The notes beneath the pieces were generated by a model, which was not told the origin of the DNA, did not search any database, and worked only from the letters and a program-made list of their open reading frames with translations. Positions 33,726 to 46,600 of a DNA stretch of 64,000 nucleotides are shown one piece after another. The stretch spans positions 2,232,001-2,296,000 of the forward strand of contig VJWM01000044.1 of assembly GCA_010909165.1 (NCBI GenBank). Direction: 5' to 3'. Every line of letters begins with the position of its first letter. The first letter of the stretch is position 1. Position numbers and translations under genes: made by a program. Source of the DNA: Anthoceros angustus (lineage: Eukaryota; Streptophyta; Anthocerotopsida; Anthocerotales; Anthocerotaceae).

Positions 33726-35095
33726 CAAACCAGGGTATCCAGCTTGTTCCCATCCAGCTTGTAAAGAGACACCCCCTGCATAGCACGGTGATGCTCTTGT
33801 GCCTCAGGCCGCAAATCCTCCACCCCGAGCTTCTCCCACTTGCTATACTCCGACGCCCTCCGCACCTCGCTCATATCCGGGGCCCCGGACGCCGGCCCCG
33901 CCTCCTCCTTCCCGTCCGCCCAAACCCGGCAGGACGCAAACGGCCCGGGCTCCCGCCCCTTCAATCTCACAGCGGCATCGTAAGCCTCCCGCACCGTCTC
34001 CCTCCCAGGCACCACGGACCAGTCCTGCCTCTTCCGCTCCCGCATAGGGGAATGGATCCTGAACACCCCGAGACACTCCAACAGCTGGTAGTACGCCCTC
34101 CCCTGCAGCGGATTATGCCCCGTCCGAGACGTGGAGAAGTACCTGGTCCAGCCCGCGTACCCGGGATCCACCGTGAAGCCGTACATGTCCACACTGTCGC
34201 ACATAGAGAGCGCCAGCTCCACGGCCTTGATCCCCGTGCCCTTGGCCCCCCGCCGCAGCACTACGCCCTGGAAGAGGTAGACGGGGTTCGGCAGCCGCCT
34301 GATCTTGGCGTTGAAGTCGCGGTGGATGAGGCTCTTGATCACCACCACCTCCTCCTCGGCCCCCTCCACCACCCGCTCCATGCTCCGCGCTATCCCCCGC
34401 CCGATCAGCCGGAACGTCCGCTTCAACCCCACGTGTTTTGCAAACGCCGGGCTCACCTCCGCCTCATTCTCCCGGAACACTGCATCGTGGGCGTCGATCT
34501 CCGCCCCGAACTCCGTCTTGAGCAGGTCCCCCGAGTTGCCTACCACCGCGCAGGTGCGGAACTGGCGGGGGCGGAATGGCGGCCTCGCCGGGAGCACCAG
34601 GGACAGCTCGTCCTCGCATCTGCTCCGGTTGTAGCACTTCTCGGAACCCAGCTGCGCGATCCGCTTGGCCGCGTAGTCCAGCCAGCCGTCAGGCCGGGCA
34701 TCCAGGTACTCCCGCGTCAGGACCGTCGTCACGTTCCGGTACTGCTCCCAGAGCTGCACGGCGTCGCACACGTTGAGCTCGAAGGATGTCGCCTCCAGCC
34801 GGCGGAACTGCGTGCTGTACCACGTGCTGTTGGTGCCCTCAGGGTAGCACACTTCAATCCTGCACTCGTCCTTCACCTCCGCTTGCAGCCCCAGCCCGTT
34901 GCGTCCCACGCATTGGGCCACATTGTCCTGGAAAGCCCGCAAAGTTGCCATCTCCCGCTCTCCGGCAGCTCCATGCTGGTGGTGGCGTAGGGCCAGCAGC
35001 CCCGCCGCCGAGAGCAGCAGCACCGGCGGGAGGAGGAGGAAGGTCCGCGCCGGCCCCGAGGGCTCGCACCTCCGGCTCCGTCCCTGCCGTGCCAT
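33692..35095 (-). CDS. Sialyltransferase-like protein (GT29 family, Golgi)
   Basis: Intronless, 467 residues from the ATG at 35095; the open frame extends upstream to 35167 but only from a TTG. A short basic cytosolic tail is followed by one hydrophobic segment (about residues 18-36), a type II Golgi anchor. Seen: L-motif-like TCAVVGNSGDLLKTEFGAEID with AHDAVFRENEAEV, and S-motif-like GTGIKAVELALSMCDSVDMY followed by GFTVDPGYAGWTRYF. Plants lack authentic sialic acid metabolism, and plant GT29 members act on pectic or other glycans, so the donor is uncertain. Length agrees with plant SIA1/SIA2-like proteins. The last codons lie inside the inverted duplication, so the C-terminus may have been altered by it. 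Confidence 0.9.
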   Translation of the reverse strand: MARQGRSRRCEPSGPARTFLLLPPVLLLSAAGLLALRHHQHGAAGEREMATLRAFQDNVAQCVGRNGLGLQAEVKDECRIEVCYPEGTNSTWYSTQFRRLEATSFELNVCDAVQLWEQYRNVTTVLTREYLDARPDGWLDYAAKRIAQLGSEKCYNRSRCEDELSLVLPARPPFRPRQFRTCAVVGNSGDLLKTEFGAEIDAHDAVFRENEAEVSPAFAKHVGLKRTFRLIGRGIARSMERVVEGAEEEVVVIKSLIHRDFNAKIRRLPNPVYLFQGVVLRRGAKGTGIKAVELALSMCDSVDMYGFTVDPGYAGWTRYFSTSRTGHNPLQGRAYYQLLECLGVFRIHSPMRERKRQDWSVVPGRETVREAYDAAVRLKGREPGPFASCRVWADGKEEAGPASGAPDMSEVRRASEYSKWEKLGVEDLRPEAQEHHRAMQGVSLYKLDGNKLDTLVCVRHNSAGAAA

Positions 35096-35316
35096 CCAAG
35101 TGTCGGGGCTTACTGCGGTGCGCGACAAGTAAGCGCGCGGTCTGCGGCTTGCTTGCTTGTCATGCAAGCAATGCTTCCGACAATGGCCGCCTCGGCGTCC
35201 GCGTCCGCGTTTTAAAGCGAGATTATGTGTACATACTCACTACTGGCTGGGATTGGCATGCCGGACGCGTCGTTACTGAAGGGACCGAGAGGCAAGGCGA
35301 GGCAGGGCGAGGCAAG
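35096..35316. promoter_or_regulatory. Divergent promoter, GT29 and PhyH genes
   Basis: About 220 bp separate the two divergent start codons. A shared promoter is inferred from the arrangement; no clear TATA box was fixed. Confidence 0.4.
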
Positions 35317-36909
35317 ATGATGAGGGCCAGCCGGTGTAGCTGGTCCCGATTTCGGGCTCTTGCCACCAGCGCGCCAGCGGGAGGGCTCAGGTGTGGTTAT
35401 CGAGACGGGAGCGTTATGTGACGGGAGGATGGTAAGGTTTTGCTGGCGATATGGGATAATGTTGTGCAGTGCAGGATATCGGAGCAGGATGTTCGACGCT
35501 TCGAGGAGGATGGTGCCGTGGTTCTGCGCGGGCTGTTCGGCTCCGAGTGGATTAGCAGGCTGCGCGACGCAGCGGAGATCAACCTGAAGAACCCGGGTGA
35601 GACGACTTTCATGGAGTGAGACGCAGGCAGGGTTTTGTCAGTGTGACGGCACTTTTCTGAGGGCGGCGGGATTCATGCTCGTGCAGGTCCTCTCTGCGAC
35701 GAGCATGCTAAGCCTGGCACGGTGTGGTTTCTGCTCCTGAAGCTTCTGGCAAGTCTGGAGGATGTTGGCGTTGCTGATGGGTCGCTGTTTATTGTTCAGG
35801 CGGGGCGTTTTCATGATGATCAGTTTCTGTGGAAGCGGCATCATGTTATGCGCGAGTTTGTGTTTCAGTCTCCTGCTGGGGAGATTGCCAGGACCATGAC
35901 ACGGTACTGGGGGTGGCTTTGTCGGGAGGGTGGGGTGAAGCTTGTGGTGGTGTGGAATGACGTCCCTGAGTTTGTTGTGCGAATCCATGCGTGGTGTAGG
36001 GCCAAGAGTGTGAGACTGTTTTACGACCAGTTGTTCATCAAGGAGCCTGGAACCAGCACCAAGACTCCGTGGCACAATGATCACTCCTACTGGCCCTTGA
36101 AGGGTGAGCAGGTGATCTCCTTGTGGCTTGCACTGGACCATGTTCCCAAGACGGCGTGTCTTCAGTATGTCAAGGGATCGCACAAGTGGAAGTTGGTGCA
36201 TAGGTATGCTTGTCTATGCTTGTCGTTGGCTTGTAGGCCTTGTATACTGTTTGCTTGCGAGTGTGAAGGCGGGATATGTGTGTGCTGTTCCCATGAGCGG
36301 AGACGCTGTTGAGCCTCCCGAGTTTGGTGGTCTCTGCAGGATTGCTTCATTTTCGGGTGACCAGGAGCGGTACAAGGCCTCTTCTTCTGAGAGCCTGCCT
36401 GAGATTCCAGACATTGAGAGCAAGCTCGATGAGGTAAGAGAATATAACTTCGAAGACTCATCTGCCAGCAACATTTTCGAGATGGGTCACCAAGCTTAGT
36501 AGTGTCATCATGATGCTGAGCGGAGTTTCGTGTCGCTGTTGGTCCAGTTGGAGCTGTTAACCTGGGACCTTGACCCAGGCGACTGTCTTGTGCACCAAAG
36601 CTTCGCCTTCCACGGAGCTCCTGGCATAGAGTCTTCAACTCTTCGCAGAAGAGCCTATGCTACTCGCTGGGTCGGTGATCAAGTCTTGTTCGATCCTCGC
36701 CCAGGTGTTCCTCCCTGCCTGCCACCCCTTTCCTTTCCTTTCCTTCCTCTCTGCGTCTTTTACATCACCTCTAAGATGCAATTGTCACAAGTTTTGGCCC
36801 TTGAATTCCAGGAACAATGCACTCTGTATGGGTGGAAGCAGGGTACAACCCCGGATTGCAACCTGGAGAACCCCTGCAATCGGACCTATTCCCGGAGGTG
36901 TCTACCTGA
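35317..36909 (+). CDS. PhyH-family Fe(II)/2-oxoglutarate dioxygenase
   Basis: Proposed exons 35317-35417, 35475-35596, 35687-35721, 35800-35903, 36000-36203, 36340-36433, 36548-36704, 36812-36909, in phase, 304 residues. The first exon is the least certain (donor GTGACG). Seen: VRRFEEDGAVVLRGLF at the start of the fold, the iron-binding facial triad in PWHND (His146, Asp148) and FHGAPG (His242), WPLKGEQVISLWLALDHV, and an RRAYATRWVGD segment for 2-oxoglutarate binding near residue 255. The family hydroxylates fatty acyl-CoAs and many small molecules; the substrate is not predictable here. The N-terminal Arg/Ser-rich 30 residues could be organelle targeting. The gene is divergent from the sialyltransferase-like gene. 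Confidence 0.85.
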
Positions 36910-37639
36910 GGCAGGTTCCATGAAATTCTCCCGTAGGCCGCTTCTCAGCCACATGGCATGCCTACCGTACACATTACCGGGATCCAAAGGCACCACCATT
37001 GTAGGTAGTCATCACGTCGTGTATAATAAAGTCGCTCTCGCTCTCTTCTCTTCTGGATGCTCCCACCGCCCTCCGTGTTGCTCCACGTCGTACATCTGAC
37101 TCTTCTCGAAAACGTAGGATGGGAGGAGATCCAGAGAGCTTGGATGCTAAGCTTGCAAAGCAGGCTTGCCGACACACATTTGAATTACTCTAATACAAGT
37201 CAGTCACAGCATGAAATAAAAGCCGGGTTTCCGTCCAGGAGGAACGGGCCAAAGGAAAAGAAAGAACTGACGGAACCCAGCGTCTGGGCGCCTTCAGAGT
37301 TTAGCGTGGATCATCGTCGCAACCCGAGCACATGCAAACCTTGGTGTGCTCGTCTCTTGAACCGAGCAGGATATGAGTGCGTCGTTCTATATTCACAGGC
37401 CAGTCTTGCTCGTCTCACTGGCGTTACGGGATTCTCCGGTGCTGCTGCTGTCGGCATGGTGAGTGGAGGTGGAACAGGTTGCTGAGGAGGGAGTGGAATT
37501 TATCCATCCCCGATCTTTTTGCGGGCAGGCATAGTTTCTTGATGCGCCCGCGCCTGGGAGGATTGGTTCGGGCAGGCAGAGTGACATGATCGAGGGGACG
37601 CAATCTGCAGCTCGGGTCGCCTGGCACTTGATGTTGTAG
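36910..37639. other. Spacer between PhyH gene and SGR6-like gene
   Basis: 730 bp without a recognised gene. It should include the PhyH 3' UTR and the promoter of the SGR6-like gene. Open stretches on both strands have no identifiable domain. Confidence 0.5.
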
Positions 37640-40600
37640 ATGGCCTCCAATAATGTGGGTGCTGCCGTATCCCCCTCAGCAGGTGTGGAGATTCGATTTT
37701 TTCCTGCGAAATTTCGCTTCTTTCGGTTGATCCAAGGCCCGCTCTGAAGTTTTGGCTTTGAATCTTGGTGTTTGGAGAAATCAGCTGTAATTCGGGTGCT
37801 GGTCGGAGCTCTTGCCGACACCGCTCTTGCGGTGAGGGAGGCTGCTGCACATGGGTTGCGAGAAAATGCAGATCGGTAGGTCCTTTTAGAGGAGAGCGTT
37901 TGATGAGGTTTTGGGTTTTAGACCGAAGACGGCTCAATTGCTGGTGGCCTTGGTTCTTGCATGCAGTAATGCTGGGGTCGTTCTGGACTGTTGTATATCA
38001 AGCCTGCGGATCGGCAAACGGGTAATTTCTTGCTTGTGACTTTCTCCTTTCCTGTTCCTGGTAGGTAGTGCTCGGGTAGGGAGTGTGTACAGAGCCCTGA
38101 TTGTCGTCGTGTTGGTAAGATTATTAACTCCAGTTCCTGTTTATTGATTATGTGTATTGGCTGCTCACCCAGAGAGGGGGGGAGTTGGGCAGTCATCATG
38201 CTGGGGTTTTCAGGATTATGGCTCACACCGTCCGTGAGATGCCGGATACAGACCTGGACACAGAACTTATGCAAAGAATGACCAAGATTGCAATTGCGGA
38301 CATGACCAGCAGCAAGGTTGCATAAGTTTTTGCCTGCTCAGTTTGCTTCTGAGTGACTTGCATCATCCATGTCACTCAGCTGATGATTCATGTGGCTTTT
38401 CCTGTGCAGGACTTCAATTCCGACTGGCAACGAGCTGCGTCTAGTCTCTTGGTCGCTTTGGCATCTCGTGTGCCTGATCTGGTAGTCTATTGTCAAAGAT
38501 GGCTGTACAATGACTGGAGTGGCCGTGGAATGGATGCTTGTGCTTAATATTGGTTGCATCTGAAATCGCTAGGTGCCGTTTGGGAGGTAGTACCACTTGT
38601 GCAATCATGGCAGACAGTATTGCATGTTCTTACACAGGTGATGGATGAAGTTTTTGGCCAACTGTCAGGGAATTCTGCATTCGTGGTTGCTGCGGTCCAG
38701 TGTCTTGCAGACTTTGCAGCAGTAGATGGTAGGCACCCGCAACTTCATGTGCGGTTGATGCACTCAATTTCAAAGTCTGGATGGTGGCGTGGTAATTTTC
38801 AACGTGGCATGATTCATTCTGACCTGCATTTTTCTTTTTTTGCAAAGCTTTGCGGTTCGCTCCTCGAGTGAAAGGAGTTCTATACCATGTGATGCCAATC
38901 CTTGGTGGTGTGAGGGATTCTCAGAGGCCCATATATGCAAATGGTCAGTGTTCCCTGCTCTGACTTCTCTTGAGGATACTTCTGTCTCGGAAGTGATGCA
39001 TCAATGAACACAAGGCTGGAAACTGTTGGTCAGGAAGATGCTAGTGCTTTGGGTTCCTGTTGCAATTTGGAAAGTACATTTTTCACAGCTTGAAGGGTTT
39101 CTATTGCACACTGAGGCTTAACCTCTGTGGTTCTCTAGCTTTCACGTGCTGGTGTGCTACAATTTCCCAGTACGAAGAAGTTTATGCATCTGCATCCGTT
39201 CTAGACAATGACTTGCAGTAAGCACATCCCAGCAATCCAGTCATCTTACATGTTTCTCTTCCCTCTCTTTATGGTTTACTGGGCGTTGTTCAGTGCTCTC
39301 TATACTGATGCAATCCTCTCTTCAGAGCTCTACTCTATTCGGCATTTGAACTGTTCCTTGGATCTTGGGTTGGATCGTCTGAGCCAAGGGTCAGTCATGT
39401 GGAAACATCCTGCTCACTTGAAATTTTTTGTTTGCCATCTTCAGACAGATATGTTTGGGCACCCAAAGTGTCAGCTCATAGCTTCTGATTCACGCAGCAT
39501 GATATTTGTCTGGCTTAGGTACGTTCTGCAGCAGTTGATGCGTTGGGCCAAATGGTTGGCCTTATCAGTTCTCTGCAGCTGAAGCTAGCACTGCCCAAGC
39601 TTCTTCCTGCTGTTCTTGGAGTGTAAGTGTCGGAATTCGTTTTTCTCTCAGCTTTTGCACATTGTTTTGACACAATCAATCAACTTGTCGTGAGCTTCAC
39701 TTTGGAACTTCCATGTCCAGATTAAAGAGAGAGCCTCAGAATCCTCTGACAATCACACACAGCTTACACCTGATTCTAGATGTGGTTCTGCTGCACGGTG
39801 ACAACGCGCCGTTAGTTGACTTTTTGGTATTACCCATGACAGCAAAACCACGGGGATGAATGTCACGTCTATTGCTATGATGTTGAAATGCTCTAAGCAT
39901 TCTGAAATTTTAGCTAAGATATGTCACGTCTATTGCTATGATGTTGAAATGCTCTAAGCATTCTGAAATTTTAGCTAAGATATGCCAGCTAAATCCGTCT
40001 TAGATCTGCTACAGGATCTTGCCTCCGTCATAAACTACATCTTGCCTATGGCGTCACTCTCCTTGCACCAAGGCGACAATGAGCCAAGTCTTATCCTGAA
40101 GGTGACATACAGCTTGGCATCTTGTTTCTGGGTTTGCATCACTGAGCTCGGACTGACACATGTACAATCTCCAGAATGTCAATGAAGTCTTGCGATGCTT
40201 CAGTACCATCGGCGAGGTTTATCCAGAAGAGATGTACAAGTATCTCCACAGTGTAAGCCACATTGTTGACATCCACATTTTGTCTAGATGGTTCCTCTGG
40301 ACAAAACTTGGACATTTTTGTGGGTTTCCTTTCACCAGCGATGTGATCTGTCGCTTTAGCTGATCATGGTTCTCTCTATACCAGCGCATCACTTCCAAGG
40401 AGGACCCTGTGAGATTGGGAACATTTGCTGTGCTCAGGCATCTCGTCTCAAGGTGATCATTTTTGTCCCTGAATGCATGCAAGGTTAAGCTAAGTTGTTC
40501 TACAAGTTTAAGAGCTGGATGGGTACATGGCCTGTACTTCTACTTCAATCTGGTTCCTTGACGGCTGCTGCTTAGGTTACCAGAAGCTTGGGCCGCTTAC

Positions 40601-43600
40601 AGGCCAACACTTGCTGAGGCTATCAACTCAACACTTCAAGAGAGGGGCCTCAATCTGCGAAAGAGTATTGTGGAGGTAGCACAAGCTTAAGTGATGCTTA
40701 CTACTGGGTCCAGCTGTGTTCCGGAAAATGACAGCATACGGTTGTGTCCAGCTTGTTGTAGTGATGGCTGCCAACTGCTACTTTGAGAGAGAGAGCGGAA
40801 AACTTGTCGTCGAGTTTCTGGTCAGGCAGTGTGCCATTGCGGATGATGAGGTTGAGCAGTTCCAAATCCAAAGGAGGGCCATTGAGAAAGTAATTGGCAT
40901 TGAAGACCGCCAACAATCCAAAAATGATGTGAGGTTCTGCTTTATGTATGTGGCGCATGGGATTCTATAATATTAGATCGCTACAGCTGCTGTCGCCCGC
41001 TTAGATTGCTGAACTGATCTGATTCCTGTCCAGCTAAAAGTCGGAGAAGTCTCGTTACTGGAACTGCGAGCTGTTTGTGACAAAAGCTTGCTGCTAATGG
41101 CCAGCACCATACCGGAAATGGAGGTTAGTGTGAGGTTCACATTGGTAGCCAGTTTGTGAACAATCTGATGTCAAACTCAACTTGAAAATTCTTACGCAGC
41201 TTCTTAGTAGAAACAAAATTGCCTCAAAATTCCCTCACGTGTATCCACCTTTCTTGCAGTCTGCGCTCTGGCCCTTTTTATTGAAGGCGTTGATACCGAG
41301 GCGGTACACTAGTGCTGTATCAACTGTAAGTGTTCGAGCTGTAGGATAATCAGATTTGGTGTTATTTCGCCTAAACTTGATTTAAAGGCCGCTTCTTTTT
41401 CAGGTGTGTAAATGCCTTGCTGAGATAGCAAAGCGCAGACTGGCTATGGGTGAAAGCGTTAGTGTTGATTATGTCACATGCTCAGATGTTCCAAGACCAG
41501 AGGTGAGCAGAATTCTGTGATGTCTTGTGATTGGAGATGGAGTGAGTAGTGCCTTTAATGCTAGTGTACTCCCAAACCACAGCTGTGAGCTGTAATGAGA
41601 ATCTTACTTGTGCAGGAGGTGCTTGCCCGTTTGTTAGTACTTCTCCGGAATCCAATGTCAAGAGAGCAATTGGGAGCTCGCATATTGACAGTGAGGCCCT
41701 TACTTATTGAATTGACTCTATTCAGATGACGTCTTGGGTGTATGAGTCCAATTGTGGTCAAAGCCATAACTGATTTCTTTTCCGTGTCAAATCACAGGTG
41801 CTGTTTTATTTGGCGCCACTGTTTCCCAAGGAAATTCTACTACTCTGGGAAGATGAGGTATTATCAAGCATTCCAGTTCAGTAAGGTTCTCTTAGTTACT
41901 AAGAACCTCATGTATGTTGACCTGTGGTTCCGTAGATTCCAAAGCTAAAAGCTTTCATCAGTTATTGTGATGATGTCTCCTGGAACCAAGAAACTTGGGA
42001 TGGCATGATTGTTCATGTAAGTGTTGAGTTTGCAGTGCTGCATCTTTTCATCCCGATAGGGGAGTTGCACACTGGACCTTTACCTAATCCTTTTTCCAGT
42101 TTCGAAGTCAGAAGCAGCCTTCTGCATTGCTGATGATGGGTCTCACCATGGCAGCTGCTCTCTGAGTCTCTTGATGTCATCCGAAATCCTGAGTGGATGA
42201 TTGCCCTTGGAAATGCTTTTTCTAGTCAATATGAGCTCTACGCTGGGGATCATGAACATGCAGGACTTCTGCACAGGCACGTATTTCTCTTTGCATGATT
42301 TTTTTATCACCTTTCATTCTGAGGAGCTCCATCATTCCTTGGAATGCATGCATAACGTGATTGTGTATTGGTCGGTTTGTCCTCTCAGATGCCTTGGCAT
42401 TCTACTTCAAAAGGTCACAGACAGGGCTTATGTGCGGGATAAGATTGCAATAATGTACAAGCAGGCCAACGTGGCAGACCAGTCGAACAGACTTGGGCTG
42501 GCTATGGGAATGGGACTGGTATGGTGTGAAGAGTGATTTCATGTGGTGTCATGATACAGATTGATGTCAGACGTAGTCAGCAATTAGTCCTCTGATCTCT
42601 CAATAGCCCTGTGATTTCTTAAATAGTTTGAGGTCATCTGCTGCAGGTTGCTGCCTCACATCTGGACACTGTGCTCGAAAAGCTGAGGAAAATTCTGGAA
42701 AACCATGGGCGCAAAAGGATACACAGGTGACTTCAGTGATTTTTGGAACAATTTGTTTGAAGAGTCAGAAAGAGGTGCTTGATGCATGAACTGATAAAGT
42801 TTGGGCATGAGGTGGTGATCCAGGAAGTTAATCCTGACACATGCTCGCAGGCTGTTCTTAATTTTTTTTGACCAGAAAAACAGGCCAGATGTGGATGATG
42901 TATGTGCTGCTCTAGCTCTTATGTATGGGTATGCAGCCACATATGCTCCCTCAACAGTTATAGAAGCTCGTATTGATACCCTTGTGGTGAGTAGACCAAG
43001 CCATGACTTAATCATGATCTCACATACAATTGCCTTCTTAACTATGTGAAGCTTCACGGCAGCCAGGCCAGATCTGGAGGCATTTATCTTGTTGGTTGTT
43101 TCTTCCCTCTCATCCACCAGGGAACAAACATGTTGTCGGGACTCTTGGATGTGAGAACTGCATCAGCCAAGCAAGCTGTTATTACTGCAATCAACCTCTT
43201 AGGTATGTCTTCAGTAGGCTGAGGTTGGTCGAGGAACTTTTGCACGAGATCGTTTTTTGAGCTTTGTTGCCATTCGATGCAATCCACAGGACAAGCAGTC
43301 ATCAAAGCAGGAGCTAATGGTTCATCCTTTCCATTGAAGAATCGTGATCAACTCTTGGATTACACAATTGCTCTCATGGCAGGCCAAGAATCTGGATATG
43401 GATATGGTTTGTCCAGTGCCTTGGACCTGGATGTCCTTCATACACAGGCGAGGTTTTTGGCTTGATTTTTCCCACAGTGTGCGTGCTCATTGTTCTCCTT
43501 TAAGTAGTTCCCCCTCAGGCTAGGCATTTTTAACTGGATTTTAGTATCGTCAAAATTATCTCAGTACTTGAGATATGTGCCATCCATTGCTGATAATTTT

Positions 43601-46600
43601 GCATTTTTCAGGAATTAGCTGTTCACACTTGCACTACATTGGTGTCAGTCGAGCCTAAACTGACCATTGTTATGAGGGACCGCATTCTGCAAGTAAATGC
43701 TCTGACATAAACTTGTAAATGCAATATCACTCTTTTCTAGGCTATATACACTGAATTACTTGTTGCTCATGCTGACAGGCAACACTAGGTTTCTTTACTC
43801 TTCCGCCAGAGCCGGTTGATGTCGTTGGTTCCATGCTGGGAAACCTGGTCAACTTGCTATGCGCAATTTTGCTGACCAGGTAATGAATGTGCCTAATGTA
43901 TCCGTTCACTCCATGCTTCTGTTACGTCGTGCACTTTTATGTCAATGTCGTTTACACATTTTCAAGACAAAACGAATTGCACTGTGTGGTGGCTAGTGGG
44001 GAGGATGGGAAAAGTAGGGCAGATCAACTGCAACACCTGCTAAGGAGTTTGGATCAATATGTGTCCTCTCGAGATGAGCATCAGAGGCTCAGATCTTGCA
44101 CTGCTGTTCTAGCCCTTCTTCGTCAGTTCCGAGGTTTTTGTACTGTTGGAACATGTCCGTTCAATTGTACGGGGAATTGCACACACCTCAGGACTCCAGC
44201 TGAATGGGCTCAAAGTAGTACAGCAGGTAAGGGTGAAGCTTCTGTGGCATCTTGTATTAGGTGCAACTTGAAGTGGTAGTTTTCTGTATGTCTAATAACT
44301 CTGCACCATCTACAGCCACCCCACTGCTCCCTCCTAGGGAGGGGTTGAGGCTTGGAGAGAGAGTGATGGCATACCTTCCACGCTGTGCCGATGTGTCCAC
44401 TGAGATACGGAAGACTGCTGCACAGGTAGTTTATCAAATTGCCTTGTAGTGCGGTATGACCTTGTCTACGTCATCATACATTTCCAAGTCCCCATTGGTG
44501 TTCTGCCATGCATTTCTGTTCATGTCTAGTATGGAGTAGCATTGCAGCTGACTGTGTACTGTTGTCTTGGTTAGATTTTTGACTTGTTCTTCAGCATCTC
44601 ATTACTCCTTCCAAAGCCAGTTGGCGCAGCTCCAGAGGATCGGTCCACTGCATATGCTGCCTTATCAGCTTTGGAAGAACTGATCGCTGTCACGAATTGG
44701 GTGGCAAATCTTTACTCACTCCGCAGGGTTTCGTATTGTTATTGCTATAATGACTGGAAATGCGACCCTCCTTATTGTAAAATCTCAGCTGTTGTCAATG
44801 GATAATCTGTAGGCCCTAACCAACTGTATCCTTGTCAATCAGGAGCAAAATGGTCTGGATGGTGGTATTGTACGCCAGATTGTAGCATCTGTGGGAGTGC
44901 TCTTGACAACTGGTGAGGTAAGAATGGCTCGATTGTCTTGCTTGGTAGGCATGCAAGCAACTGTTGCTAGTCATCCTTCAGTCAATGATCTTGAGTTGTT
45001 GCCAGCTGGTGGCTGCACTTCGTGGGTGTTCTTCAGCGATTTGTGACAAAACTGAGCTATCTGGCGAAGGAACTATCATGGCTGTCACTCAACTGATTCA
45101 GAAGAGAGGGCATGAGTTGCTGGAGCTTGACATACCACGGTATGAAAGGCCTTTGAACATTCACTACTGGATTTTGGGTACCAAACTAACTGGCATTACT
45201 AATGGTTGGGTTGTCTGCAGCATCACACAATCTATTTTTGCTGCGGCTGTCGCTCTTGGAAACCAGCAAATGCGTCTTCAAGTGTTAAATGCTGTGAGTA
45301 CTTACTGCATGTCTGGTTTTCTTCTATAGCATGTGTAGCATCTGTCAGCAAGGTCGAGTGACACTTCTCTGTCCCCTCCTTGACTAATAGTAAGTTCCTG
45401 CTGTTTAGGTCTGTTGTCTGGCAGAACATGCGCAAGCAACATCTGTGTTCAGTGAGCTGTTAGGTGCAGCAGAAAGAGATGTTGGAAAACGAGATGGGGT
45501 ACGGCAAAGCATAGCACTGCCATTACGAGAAGCATTTCTGGTACTGTCTTCTGACGTATATCAATTCGGATCAGTCATACGGGTGTGTTTTCTCAGGCTG
45601 TTTCGTTTCCTATGATTCTTAGATTATTCCTTGATACCTTCTCAGGCAATTGCCCGCAACGAGAAATTGGCACTACCATTCATAGATCATCTGGTGGACG
45701 TCCTTGAGCATGCTCCCTTACTGAAGGATGGTGATGCAGAGAAGGGTGTGCAATCAGAATTTGTTCCACTCTCTGGATCTCTGAACATGCTGCCACCAGC
45801 AGCGACACTAGCCCTGGGCATTATTTTCAAGTATGTTCTGCTTGTTTTGTAAGTCGCTGGAAGTTGAGAGAGGTGGATGAATAAGCAAGCTTGTTTTGTA
45901 TTTTCTTGCTTATTGCAGGGGGGATGGTGAAACTGTCAGAAAAGCCTTGGAACAAAGTTATTCTGCTGTGTTGTGTGCGTTGCTATTACGTATTGGCAGT
46001 GCACATGGGACGGTGTCTTTAAATGTTCGGCCTTTGAGGTAGACTCTCAAACAGCGAACGGAGATTTCGCACTAGAGATCTGTCTTTTGTGGTACACAGT
46101 GTGATAGGGCAAGCCTTGAGTCCTGCGTATTTCAAATTTCTTAGGTGTGCATTTGCATACTGTATTGAACTCGCAGGTGGCCTGATGCAGGGAAGTGATA
46201 GCAACCTTTCAAGCATTCTGTGACTGTTTGAATGATGTTGAGATGCAAAAGGTGGGGATGCTTCATTTCCTCTGGGTGATGAGGCTGGCACACATGGTTG
46301 GGGTGGCATCCTACTGAGCTCGATCCTACAGGTCCTAGCTGTTGATGGAGAGCAACGGTTAAGTGGTGAGCGCTGGATAGAGGCGATTGGGGAGATTGCA
46401 AAGTGTAGTGCAAAATCAAAACCTTCCGAGGTACAACATTAATTTTTAAAGCTTTGAACAAAGCAAGCTTTGCATCTGGGAGATCTGATTTTGGTAAAGT
46501 CGGTTCATAGATGGAGGGAGTATGCAGTTCTCTGTGGCCAGCTTTGAAGAGGCCCTATGACTTTCAAAGGGCTGCAGCATCAGCAGCATTGTCTGAATTT

